Source: JBAZLV01 sp041650055 (GTDB lineage: Bacteria; Nitrospirota; UBA9217). From it: a stretch of 58,024 bases of DNA. Positions within the stretch are counted from its first letter, which is position 1. Each line of letters begins with the position of its first letter. The notes under the pieces are model-generated. The model made no database searches, was not told where the DNA came from, and saw only the letters and a program-made list of their open reading frames with translations. Of this stretch, positions 1 through 8,519 are shown piece by piece. A program made the translations under genes and the position numbers. Location of the stretch: positions 1-58,024 of the forward strand of contig JBAZLV010000010.1 in NCBI GenBank assembly GCA_041650055.1, given 5' to 3'.

Positions 1-217
1 TGCCCCCGGTTCAAAGGAAAAAGGGGGGCGAAGTAGTGGGTGTAGTTTTGGGTATACGAAGAAAAATCGAACAGGAATAGTATCGGTAATTCATTCGGTT
101 ATACGATCAGTTCGATTGCCTTCTCGTCCACCAGTCTTTAGAATCCGTACATACTCTTTCCTTGATTTTGCCATTGTCATTCTATTTTGATCATGCTATT
201 TTTAGAGGCCAGACTTC
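1..217. other. Leading stretch without a recognisable gene
   Basis: No convincing coding region, RNA gene or repeat is seen before the methyltransferase start. The short ORF beginning near 162 overlaps the methyltransferase in another frame and has no recognisable motif. The stretch may hold the promoter of the methyltransferase and the tail of whatever lies upstream. Confidence 0.5.
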
Positions 218-943
218 ATGCCAGGGGAACCCGCAGTGCATAATGACAACGAAAGATTTCGAATTATTAAGGAACATTTTAATAAGGAATCTCAGAAATT
301 CGATTCAAATATCACGAACCGGGTTCCTTTTTACGGGCTTTTCATTGAGGCATTAGTCAATGTTCTGCCGTTTAAACATGATGCGACAATCAAGGTGGTT
401 GATCTTGGCTGTGGTACAGGCACCGTAGCTTGCCAGGTGAAAGAAAAATTCCCGAATGCCGAGATTGCATGTGTTGATTTTTCGCCGGAAATGCTTCAGT
501 CAGCTAAAAAGAAGCTCGGCGCCTATAACGGCATTTCCTATTATGAAAGCGATATGCTGCAATTTGATTTCACGGGGTATCATGCGGTTTTATCGTCGCT
601 CTGCCTTCATCATGTCGGTTCTGAGAAAGAGAAGAAAGAGTTCTTTAAGAAAATTCACAAAGGACTTTTAGAGGGCGGAGCATTTTATATATACGATGTG
701 ATTTTAGCTTCCAGTCAAGCGCTCCAGGATGTTTACCTTGAAGCATGGAAGAGTTATATGGCGAAGCATTTATCTCCTCAAGAAATAGAAGACACAATCC
801 GAAAATATCATGAAGAAGATAGACCGTTTGCTCTTATGCAAGAGCTTGCACGATTAAAAGAAACAGGGTTTCAAGAAGTTGATGTTATCTGTAAATTTTA
901 TAATGGTGCTGTCTACGGAGGGGTTAAGCGGAATAAGGAATGA
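218..943 (+). CDS. Class I SAM-dependent methyltransferase
   Basis: The 241-residue protein has the Rossmann-fold motif I DLGCGTG at residues 62-68, followed by the acidic strand end VDFSPEM and a motif-IV-like LSSLCLHHV, the usual layout of class I methyltransferases (Methyltransf_11/25 type). These transfer a methyl group from S-adenosylmethionine; the substrate cannot be read from the sequence. The N-terminal 45 residues look like a helical lid typical of small-molecule methyltransferases of the UbiE/CmoA type. The ATG at 218 is preceded by only a weak AGAGG element. It stands apart from the leftward cluster that follows and is separated from it by a transposase scrap, so its context says little about function. 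It is cytoplasmic, with no signal peptide or membrane segment. Confidence 0.85.
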   Translation: MPGEPAVHNDNERFRIIKEHFNKESQKFDSNITNRVPFYGLFIEALVNVLPFKHDATIKVVDLGCGTGTVACQVKEKFPNAEIACVDFSPEMLQSAKKKLGAYNGISYYESDMLQFDFTGYHAVLSSLCLHHVGSEKEKKEFFKKIHKGLLEGGAFYIYDVILASSQALQDVYLEAWKSYMAKHLSPQEIEDTIRKYHEEDRPFALMQELARLKETGFQEVDVICKFYNGAVYGGVKRNKE

Positions 944-1014
944 GGGAAAGATTTCTGTTCGGGCGCAATATGAGAACCTATCTCAAAATCTTTTTTACGC
1001 ATAGAATCTTTTGG

Positions 1015-1092
1015 GGAGGTATAGATTACCATAAGAAGTATAATGTTGTCACGGCTGTTGATGAAGAAGGTCGTGTGAGATGCGCCAATTTG
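1015..1092 (+). pseudogene. Remnant of an IS110-like transposase N-terminus
   Basis: Within an ORF that opens at 940, residues 26-51 read GGIDYHKKYNVVTAVDEEG and then RVRCANL, which resembles the start of IS110-family (DEDD) transposases, where the first catalytic Asp sits in a GIDYHK-type motif. No methionine stands where the transposase should start and the similarity ends abruptly near 1092, just before the convergent hydrolase gene. It therefore looks like a small decayed fragment and not a working element. The identification rests on my memory of the family motif only. Confidence 0.45.
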
Positions 1093-1095
1093 CTT

Positions 1096-2442
1096 TTATG
1101 GCTCTATAACAGTATGAAGAAGTTGGAAAAACAATTCCCGAGCTGCTTCGCTGTTCAGAACACCAACGTGTGTTTCATTGAACCCTATTACTCTTGTAGC
1201 GCTGGCCTGAATCAAAGGGTTCAACTGTGAGCGGATACTGACTGCCCCATCGCTATTTTCGGGCTGCCTGGAGGTTGAGGGTGTTTTATACGTGAAGAAA
1301 AGATAGAATGGCAATTTATCGGGAATCGGTCGGTTGCCCAGCGTCTGAATAAAGTTGCTCTTTGCTCCGATATCAAGCCATGCCGGCACTTTTGCCGGCA
1401 TTTTTGTTGTCCAATACTGCGCACTGTCACTGCCGCCATAGGGCGTGGAAAAGGAACAGTACATTTTCAGGTAAGAAGGAATCCCATTCTCAGAAAGCCT
1501 GTTGATTGCAGATAACGCTACAAGCCCCCCCATGCTATGAGCCACCAGGATGATTTTGGGAGAATGGATTGTAGAGCTGTTTCCAATGTATTGAATGATC
1601 TGTGCAAGCACGGCCCCAAGCCTGTCCAGCTGCAACCCGGAAGGATAATAAAAGAAAAAAGGCTGATATTGGCTGCGATCCATTTTCTCAGCATAAAATT
1701 TCCAGTCACGCGGCGTGCCGGCTACGCCATGGACGAAGAGAACCATGGTTTTGCTTGGATCATACTCCTCAAGGCTAAAGATAAAGCCCTGGTTGTGATA
1801 AATAAATTCAGTTGGATAATAGAGTCCCATGGTACCGTATTGCGGGTCAAAAAACTCGTCATCAAGAGACGAATAAACATAGCTTGATGGTTGTACTGTT
1901 TCCCGTACATGAAAAGCAGCTTGTCCCGGGTGGTTTAAATCCAGAGTAATTGTTGGACCTTTCAGCACTGCTCCGGATATGGATTGGTCAGGATTAACGT
2001 GCACCAAAGTCCGGCCCACAACCTCATCCGTCTCGAAGTCACCGCTGTTGTCCAGGTCAGCAAGAATAAGAAGTTCATAGTCCCCTTTGGGAAGAAAGGC
2101 CATATAAATATCCGTGGATTTCTGAATTTGTATGCTGGCAACCATTTCATTTTGTTGGTATTGGTTGCTGACAGCGATAAGAAGCAGCGGCTCCTTATTC
2201 TTCCGTGGTTTGATGATTCGTCCGCTTACGATCAGGGACTTCTCAGGTGCAAGGTTATTCAGAGCTGTCATGCTTGGAATGCCTTTGAACGTAATGCCCC
2301 AATGCGCTTTGTAGGCTGCGAAGTTGAGATAACTGCAACCAAAAAGAGCCTGCATAACACAAGCAAGAATAATGATTTTTACAAAACAAATGAGTCGAGC
2401 ACTATTCATTTGTTGATACATCATCATGAAAAATAATCTCAA
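1096..2442 (-). CDS. Lipoprotein alpha/beta hydrolase
   Basis: The 448-residue protein begins with a lipoprotein signal peptide: a hydrophobic stretch ending in the lipobox ALFGC with Cys36. Residues from about 70 to 190 form an Ig-like beta-rich region. The C-terminal half is an alpha/beta hydrolase with oxyanion motif FVHG (residues 236-239) and nucleophile elbow AHSMGG (Ser303). Asp398 (NSDGA) and His425 (NETHVG) are well placed to complete the triad. This suggests an esterase or lipase anchored in the outer or inner membrane; the substrate is unknown. The listed start is TTG; the ATG at 2409 (MNSARL) is a plausible alternative that keeps the signal peptide. It lies 71 nt after the duplicated barrel gene on the same strand and may be the last gene of the efflux cluster. 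Confidence 0.8.
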   Translation of the reverse strand: MRLFFMMMYQQMNSARLICFVKIIILACVMQALFGCSYLNFAAYKAHWGITFKGIPSMTALNNLAPEKSLIVSGRIIKPRKNKEPLLLIAVSNQYQQNEMVASIQIQKSTDIYMAFLPKGDYELLILADLDNSGDFETDEVVGRTLVHVNPDQSISGAVLKGPTITLDLNHPGQAAFHVRETVQPSSYVYSSLDDEFFDPQYGTMGLYYPTEFIYHNQGFIFSLEEYDPSKTMVLFVHGVAGTPRDWKFYAEKMDRSQYQPFFFYYPSGLQLDRLGAVLAQIIQYIGNSSTIHSPKIILVAHSMGGLVALSAINRLSENGIPSYLKMYCSFSTPYGGSDSAQYWTTKMPAKVPAWLDIGAKSNFIQTLGNRPIPDKLPFYLFFTYKTPSTSRQPENSDGAVSIRSQLNPLIQASATRVIGFNETHVGVLNSEAARELFFQLLHTVIEP

Positions 2443-2513
2443 GAGGATTGTCCCTTTTGATGCTTAAATTGGTATTCCGTACGTTTGCATTTTACAACTT
2501 CGCGGTGATTGTA

Positions 2514-3485
2514 TTAAAAAATGTAACCAATGCCTCCAAGAATCACATCCGTATCCCGGTTATATGATGTGACAACACGGCTCCAGGAAAGCCGCAAACC
2601 CCAGTCTGCAAAGAACCGGTAATTTCCTGTTAAGGTGACAATTCCGTCAACGATTCTGATTCTTTCATTTTGAGAGTGACGCCGGTTTATGCTGAAATAG
2701 GCACCACCGCCCACGCCCAACGACAACCGATCATCAAAAAAATACCTCGTTCCCCACAGTTGAGTAGCCAATCCGTTCCGCCGCAGCACTTCATTTCCGC
2801 CTTCATTTAACCAAGAAACAGTCAAATCCATAAAAGCGAGGAGTCTTCTTCGGTATTCAATACTCCTCGCATCAGCGAGTTCCGATCCGAAACTGTTCAC
2901 GATAGTTTTACCCAAAAAAAAGGTTACTTCATTTTTGAAAGCGTTTTGTTGAAACGATGCTTTCTGCTCAGTTAACGTTGCTACAGAATCGAACCGATAC
3001 CCAATTCCTCCAAGTAGTGATACCGTGTCGAAACTTGGCGAAAATTGATTCCAATTGGTACGTACTTGTACATACCATCTGTTCGTCAGATACCAGGAAG
3101 CATCGCAGCTCAGAATCATTCCCCAGCCATGATCATTCTCCCAGTCGGATCCCTCTGAAGAGCGGGTCGTATCGTAATAAAAGAACGGTCCGACTCCAGC
3201 TGAAAGAAGGAGGTGTTTTTCCAGGAATGCAGTCCGAGCCCAGAGCTGTACGATATGGCCATCTCGATGATGGTTTTTGATATGGCCTTCATTCAAGTAT
3301 GAAATACTATATGCAATGTGTTCTCCCAGTTTGTCTCGATATTCTATCTGCCATGCATACGAACGCTCATCGGTATTTGTGTAGTCCTGCATCCCTCCAC
3401 CGAGAACGGTCAGTTCCTGGGCTTGCACAGGGCAGGCGGCAACAAGAATGATACAGCACAAAATCTTCGTTATTCTAACCAACAT
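2514..3485 (-). CDS. Outer-membrane beta-barrel protein with two tandem homologous halves
   Basis: The protein has 323 residues with an N-terminal signal peptide ending near PVQAQ. The mature part is made of two related halves of about 150 residues. SYLNEG, QLWARTAF and LLGGIGYRF in the first half match SWLNEG, QLWGTRYF and ILGGIGYIF in the second at the same spacing. Alternating hydrophobic/polar strands and the terminal aromatic (GYIF) are typical of outer-membrane barrels. The fold resembles acyloxyacyl hydrolase/PagL-like barrels, but I see no HxSN active-site motif, so no enzyme activity is claimed. The start codon overlaps the end of the small upstream ORF by 11 nt, indicating co-transcription with the efflux genes. 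Confidence 0.75.
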   Translation of the reverse strand: MLVRITKILCCIILVAACPVQAQELTVLGGGMQDYTNTDERSYAWQIEYRDKLGEHIAYSISYLNEGHIKNHHRDGHIVQLWARTAFLEKHLLLSAGVGPFFYYDTTRSSEGSDWENDHGWGMILSCDASWYLTNRWYVQVRTNWNQFSPSFDTVSLLGGIGYRFDSVATLTEQKASFQQNAFKNEVTFFLGKTIVNSFGSELADARSIEYRRRLLAFMDLTVSWLNEGGNEVLRRNGLATQLWGTRYFFDDRLSLGVGGGAYFSINRRHSQNERIRIVDGIVTLTGNYRFFADWGLRLSWSRVVTSYNRDTDVILGGIGYIF

Positions 3486-3696
3486 GCAATTTCTCCAGCG
3501 GTAATATGCAACATCGTATGCCTGTGCGTGGATGCTCTCTTTTTAAGTTTAACAGAATATCTTTTACGCCGGCGGTATCTTCGTTTTTTACGACGACAGA
3601 CAGGATATTGTTTTCTCCGGGCAAAACTCGTGACCCCAATTTCGGTTCAGTTTCGTTTCCACAAGCCAAAACGCTTGTCCCTGTGATTTGAACCAA
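3475..3696 (-). CDS. Small hypothetical protein (73 aa)
   Basis: This ORF starts with TTG four nucleotides after the stop of the preceding small membrane protein and overlaps the barrel gene start by 11 nt, so it fits tightly into the leftward operon. The C-terminal part (SVVVKNEDTAGVKDILLNL) reads like a small alpha/beta domain, while the N-terminus is nondescript. I do not recognise a family. Coupling to both neighbours is the main support that it is translated; a chance ORF remains possible. Confidence 0.45.
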   Translation of the reverse strand: MVQITGTSVLACGNETEPKLGSRVLPGENNILSVVVKNEDTAGVKDILLNLKREHPRTGIRCCILPLEKLHVG

Positions 3697-3699
3697 TTA

Positions 3700-3825
3700 T
3701 CATCCTCGTACGGCCAGATAGATGATGAGGCACAGAACTATCAGACCAACCCAGATGCACCATGACCTTTTGCTCAGGAATATCGGAGAAATGCTTTCCC
3801 GTATCTTTGCTCGTATCGTCTTCAT
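3700..3825 (-). CDS. 41-residue single-pass membrane protein in the efflux operon
   Basis: An ATG at 3825 is preceded by a good ribosome site (GAGGAG) and opens a 41-codon frame ending at TGA 3702-3700. The first 21 residues are basic (MKTIRAKIRE start) and residues 22-39 form one hydrophobic helix (WCIWVGLIVLCLIIYLAV), ending in RG. It lies 28 nt after the outer-membrane factor gene and 3 nt before the next ORF. Small single-helix proteins accompany some RND pumps (AcrZ with AcrB is the known case), but this one shows no sequence match that I can recall, so a role as pump accessory is only inferred from position. Confidence 0.6.
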   Translation of the reverse strand: MKTIRAKIRESISPIFLSKRSWCIWVGLIVLCLIIYLAVRG

Positions 3826-3853
3826 ATGAACTCCTCGAATAGAGAAAACCTGT

Positions 3854-5272
3854 TTAGACGCTTCCGCCGCCGAGGACTTTGTAGAGCGTTACCTGATTTA
3901 TAAGCCGGGCAAGCCGGACTCCAATCAGGCTCTGCTGGGCTCCGTAGAACGAACGCTGGGAATCGAGCACGGCAAGATAACTGTCCACGCCTTTTTCATA
4001 ACGGGCCTGGGAGAGGCGATAGCTCTCGGCAGTTGCATTCGTGAGCGACTGTTGAGCGATTATCTGATCATGAAGGGTGCCGCGTTGTGCAAGTGCGTCA
4101 GCAACTTCCCGAAAAGCGCTCTGGATTGCTTTCTCATACTGTGCGACTGCAATTTTACGATCAACATTCGACACGTTCAAATTAGCTACATTTTTTCCGC
4201 CTTCAAATATCGGCAGGGTGATCTGAGGCATAAAACTCCATCCCATAGTTCCTCCTGTAAAAAGCCCGGATAATTCCGTGCTGAAGGTTCCTATGTTCGA
4301 CGTAAGCAAGATGCGAGGGAAAAACGCCGCGCGTGCTGCGCCAATATTTGCGTTTGCAGCTTTAAGCGTATGTTCTGCCTGTATGATGTCAGGACGACGC
4401 AGCAGGATGTCCGACGGGAGGCTGGTATTAAATTCTTTTAACGCAGTAATTTCACTCAGTCCGTTTGGCAAAACATTCCGGGGGATCTGCGAACCTATCA
4501 CGAGCGCCAGCGCGTTTTCATCCTGGGCCACGAGATTTGTGTAGCGGGCAATGTCCACTCGAGCTGTTTCGACGCTCGTCTGCACTTGATACAAATCGAG
4601 CGCAGATGAAATGCCGGCTTCGAAACGGCTCTTCGTCAACCGGTAAGAAGCTTCCTGGTTTATAAGAGTATCCTGGGCGAGTTTCAGGCGTTCACGGTCT
4701 GCAGCAAGGGTCAGATAGGTCCCAGCAACCTGGGCAACAAGGCTGATTTGCATGCTTCGCCGGGCTTCTTCAGTCGCGAAAAATTGTTCCAACGCCTGGT
4801 CCTTCAGGCTCCGTATTCGGCCAAAAAGATCGAGTTCATAGGCGCTGAAACCAAGACTGACACTGTATTGGTGAAGAGTCATTGGCTGGCCGGTCTCTGA
4901 AATGCTCTCGGGCACCCGCTGGTGTAGCCCGCTGCCGGATGCGGCAATGGTCGGAAAGAGGTCAGCTCGCTGGATTTGATACTGAGCCTGCATTCTTTCG
5001 ATAGTGAGCGCCGCAATGCGCAGATCACGGTTATTGGCCAGAGCAAGCGTAATCAGTTTTTGGAGCTGCGGATCAATAAAGAACTCCTGCCAGGGAATAT
5101 CGGCAGTCGTTTTTCCCGACGCATCGCTCACAATATTTTGATAAGCCGGACCACTTGGCCACGTGTTCGGGACCGGGGCATCCGGCCGAATGTATTTCGG
5201 CGCCATGGTGCAGCCAGACACAGACAGGACGACAATCATTCCGATCAATAATAGCAACAGGTTTTTATTCAT
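3854..5272 (-). CDS. RND efflux outer-membrane factor lipoprotein (NodT/OprM type)
   Basis: The 472-residue length, lipobox LSVSGC (Cys21) and the following CTMAPKYIRPDAPVP segment are typical of NodT-family outer-membrane channel lipoproteins. Two long helical hairpin repeats (residues about 70-270 and 280-465) with LRIAALTIERMQAQYQIQR and RRPDIIQAEHTLKAANANIG motifs are the hallmark of OEP proteins. It would form the trimeric exit duct for the pump encoded just upstream. Its start overlaps the pump gene end by 8 nt. It is the fourth gene of a tetR-adaptor-pump-channel operon. Confidence 0.95.
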   Translation of the reverse strand: MNKNLLLLLIGMIVVLSVSGCTMAPKYIRPDAPVPNTWPSGPAYQNIVSDASGKTTADIPWQEFFIDPQLQKLITLALANNRDLRIAALTIERMQAQYQIQRADLFPTIAASGSGLHQRVPESISETGQPMTLHQYSVSLGFSAYELDLFGRIRSLKDQALEQFFATEEARRSMQISLVAQVAGTYLTLAADRERLKLAQDTLINQEASYRLTKSRFEAGISSALDLYQVQTSVETARVDIARYTNLVAQDENALALVIGSQIPRNVLPNGLSEITALKEFNTSLPSDILLRRPDIIQAEHTLKAANANIGAARAAFFPRILLTSNIGTFSTELSGLFTGGTMGWSFMPQITLPIFEGGKNVANLNVSNVDRKIAVAQYEKAIQSAFREVADALAQRGTLHDQIIAQQSLTNATAESYRLSQARYEKGVDSYLAVLDSQRSFYGAQQSLIGVRLARLINQVTLYKVLGGGSV

Positions 5273-8200
5273 ACTGGGAGGGTCCTCCTGGTTGATGTGT
5301 ATCAGTTATCCTGTCCCTTTTCTTTTTTTTGTATTTGCCAATGATCTTTTTAATGAGTGCAGAAAAAAATGATTTTATTTTAGCGCCTCCGGCTGAGTGG
5401 TGTTTGCCAAATGTTTTTTCGATCACCACATAGAAGAGTGGTGCAAAGATTGTAACTAAAAAAGTGGAAGTGATCACACCCCCCAGCACTGCAGTACCAA
5501 TAGCCCTTTGTGCGCCTGCGCCTGCCCCGGTTGCAACGGCCAACGGCAGAACCCCGAACCCAAAGGCTAGTGAAGTCATAAGAATGGGGCGCAGCCGCAG
5601 CCGTGCCCCTTCCAGAGTGGCATCGATGATATCCATTCCTTCGTCTACCCGTGTTTTTGCAAATTGGACAATGAGAATGGCATTTTTGGTAGTAAGGCCC
5701 AGCGTTGTCAGGAGCCCAATCTGGAAATAGACATCATTCGGCAGTCCTCTCAGAGAAGAGCCGATTACTCCTCCAATGACACCAAGGGGTAAAGCAAGCA
5801 GGATCGAAATCGGAATGGGCCAGCTCTCATACAAGGCAGCCAGGCAAAGAAAGATTACGAGAATTGAAAAAGCATACAACAGACCTGCTTGCGAACTGGC
5901 CTGCCGTTCCTGGAATGAAAGTCCAGTCCAGTCATATCCGATTCCCTGAGGCAGCTTTTTCACGAAGTTTTCCATGGCTTCCATTGCTTCTCCGGAACTC
6001 CTTCCGGGCGCAGCTTCACCGAGGATATTGATGGAAGGAAACCCATTGAAACGTTCCAGTTTGGGAGACCCGGAAGTCCAGTGGCCCGATGCAAAGGATG
6101 AAAAGGGAACCATCTTGCCAGCGTTGTTGCGGACATGAAACCGCTTGAGATCACTCGGCAACATGCGGTAAAGAGAGTCAGCCTGGATATAGACTCTTTT
6201 TACGCGTCCTGCTTGAATAAAGTCATTCACATACGAGCTACCGAATCCAACGGAAAGCGTATGATGGATTGAGGTGATGGGCAGACCGAGTGCGCCGGCC
6301 TTCTCCCAATCCACAGTAATCCGATATTCAGGCACATCTTCCTGGCTATTGGGCCGGACTTTGGTCAATACCGGATCTTTTGCTGCCATCCCGAGGAGTT
6401 GATTCCTCGCTTCCATCAGCTTGGCATGACCAAGTCCGCCACGGTCCAACAATTGAAAATCAAACCCCTTTGCCTGGCCAAGCTCTACCACAGCTGGGGG
6501 CGCGAAAGCAAATACCATAGCGTTGCGTATTTTGGAAACTTCTTTCATGGCTCGTGCTGCCACGGCAGTAACCTTTAAATCATCACGATCCCGGAGGTTC
6601 CATTCTTTAAGCTTCGCGAATGCCATGCCTGAATTCTGTCCTCTTCCAACGAAGCTGACACCGGAAATGGTCATAACGGCTTCGACGGAATCTTTTTCGT
6701 GTGTCAAGAAGTAATTTCTGACTTCGTTAAGCACTTTTTCAGTCTGCTCGAGGGTCGAGTTTGCCGGCAGCATGGCCTGAATCATCAGGATTCCCTGATC
6801 TTCATCCGGAAGATAAGCCGTTGGCATCCGTTTAAAAAGAAAACCCAGGAGCGCCACGATTACGAGAAAAATTACGACATAGCGGATTTTGTTTGCAAGG
6901 GATCGCCCTACCAGATGCATATACTTGTCTCTCGAACGAAAAAAGAGGCGGTCAAACCATCGAAAAAATGGCCGCATAAATTCAATTCCACCTTCTGCGG
7001 GTTCATGTCCCTTTGGCACTGGCTTCAAAAACGTTGCGCAGAGGACCGGGGTTAAAACTAAGGCGACGATCACAGACAGAAGCATGGAAGATATAATCGT
7101 TACAGAAAATTGGCGATAAATGACACCGGTGGATCCGCCGAAAAACGCCATAGGTCCGAACACTGCCGAGAGCACTAAACCGATGCCGATTAAGGCGCTC
7201 GTAATCTGATCCATCGACTTCCGTGTGGCTTCACGCGGTGAAAGTCCTTCTTCGCTCATAATCCGTTCAACATTTTCTACCACTACGATTGCATCATCAA
7301 CAAGGAGACCGATCGAGAGCACCATGGCGAACATGGTTAACATGTTGATGGAAAATCCGAAGAATCCGAGTATCGCGAACGTCCCCATGATCACGACCGG
7401 CACAGCGATAGTGGGAATGAGGGTTGCCCGTATATTTCCCATGAACAGATACATAACAATAAAGACCAGGAAAATTGCCTCAAAAAGAGTCTTGACCACC
7501 TCGTTGATAGCCACCCTGATATAGGGGGTGGTATCATAGGGATAAACGACCTTCATGCCCGGTGGGAAAAAATGGCTCATCTCCGCCATTTTTGCTCTAA
7601 CATTATCGGCGGTGTCGAGGGCATTGGCTCCCGCTGCCTGCCGGATCGCCAGGCCGCTCGAGGGCTTGCCATTATGCGTAACGTTTACATCATAAAACTC
7701 AGTACCAAGTTCTGTTCTTCCCACGTCTTTAATGCGCACCACTGATCCATCGGTATTTGTCCGAAGCGGAATTCGGGCAAATTCTTCGGGCGTCTTAAGC
7801 ATGCTCTGAACGACAATGGGGGCATTCAGGCGCTGCCCGGGTATTGCCGGCGCTCCACCAAATTGACCAGCGGATACTTCCACATTGTAGGCGCGAAGGG
7901 CGGTAATGACATCTTGAATGGTCATTTTATAATCGGTCAGCTTATCAGGATTGATCCAAATCCGCATGGCATACTGGCTTCCGAATATTTCCACTTCGCC
8001 TACTCCCGGGACCCGTGAAAGCACCTTCTCGAGATTCGATGCGGCATAGTCGCGCAAATCATAGCCGTTCATGCTTCCATCTTCCGAGATCAGGCCTATG
8101 ATCATGAGGTAGTTTCGAGTGGATTTATTTACCTTAATACCTGCTTGCTGTACCACATCGGGCAGACTTGCCATGGCAAGCTGAAGCTTGTTCTGTACCT

Positions 8201-8519
8201 GGGCCCATGCGAGATCAGGATCCGTACCCGGTGCAAATGTTAATTCAATACGGGAAGCACCAGCTGAGTCGCTTTGCGCCGAAAGATACAGCAATTTATC
8301 GAAACCGGTCATCTTCTGTTCGATAATCTGGGTCACGCTGTTTTCAACGGTTTCTGCCGATGCTCCCGGATAAAAGGCGGTAATGGCAATGGAGGGCGGG
8401 GCAATGGGTGGATACTGTGATATAGGCAGGTTCTTGATACCCAGAAGGCCTGCCACCATCAAAATAATAGCGATTACCCATGCGAAAACAGGGCGATCTA
8501 AAAAAAATCTTGATAACAT
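5265..8519 (-). CDS. RND multidrug efflux permease (HAE1 family, AcrB/MexB-like)
   Basis: The 1084-residue length, the N-terminal MLSRFFLDRPVFAWVIAII start, the conserved proton-relay pair in the TM4 motif GLLVDDAIVVVENVER (near residue 410), and the second-half motif GLTTKNAILIVQFAK are diagnostic of hydrophobe/amphiphile RND pumps. It exports drugs, dyes or bile-acid-like compounds from periplasm or inner membrane using the proton gradient. The C-terminus carries a basic tail of about 40 residues. The start overlaps the adaptor stop by one base (TAATG), so translation is coupled. Confidence 0.96.
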   Translation of the reverse strand: MLSRFFLDRPVFAWVIAIILMVAGLLGIKNLPISQYPPIAPPSIAITAFYPGASAETVENSVTQIIEQKMTGFDKLLYLSAQSDSAGASRIELTFAPGTDPDLAWAQVQNKLQLAMASLPDVVQQAGIKVNKSTRNYLMIIGLISEDGSMNGYDLRDYAASNLEKVLSRVPGVGEVEIFGSQYAMRIWINPDKLTDYKMTIQDVITALRAYNVEVSAGQFGGAPAIPGQRLNAPIVVQSMLKTPEEFARIPLRTNTDGSVVRIKDVGRTELGTEFYDVNVTHNGKPSSGLAIRQAAGANALDTADNVRAKMAEMSHFFPPGMKVVYPYDTTPYIRVAINEVVKTLFEAIFLVFIVMYLFMGNIRATLIPTIAVPVVIMGTFAILGFFGFSINMLTMFAMVLSIGLLVDDAIVVVENVERIMSEEGLSPREATRKSMDQITSALIGIGLVLSAVFGPMAFFGGSTGVIYRQFSVTIISSMLLSVIVALVLTPVLCATFLKPVPKGHEPAEGGIEFMRPFFRWFDRLFFRSRDKYMHLVGRSLANKIRYVVIFLVIVALLGFLFKRMPTAYLPDEDQGILMIQAMLPANSTLEQTEKVLNEVRNYFLTHEKDSVEAVMTISGVSFVGRGQNSGMAFAKLKEWNLRDRDDLKVTAVAARAMKEVSKIRNAMVFAFAPPAVVELGQAKGFDFQLLDRGGLGHAKLMEARNQLLGMAAKDPVLTKVRPNSQEDVPEYRITVDWEKAGALGLPITSIHHTLSVGFGSSYVNDFIQAGRVKRVYIQADSLYRMLPSDLKRFHVRNNAGKMVPFSSFASGHWTSGSPKLERFNGFPSINILGEAAPGRSSGEAMEAMENFVKKLPQGIGYDWTGLSFQERQASSQAGLLYAFSILVIFLCLAALYESWPIPISILLALPLGVIGGVIGSSLRGLPNDVYFQIGLLTTLGLTTKNAILIVQFAKTRVDEGMDIIDATLEGARLRLRPILMTSLAFGFGVLPLAVATGAGAGAQRAIGTAVLGGVITSTFLVTIFAPLFYVVIEKTFGKHHSAGGAKIKSFFSALIKKIIGKYKKKKRDRITDTHQPGGPSQYE

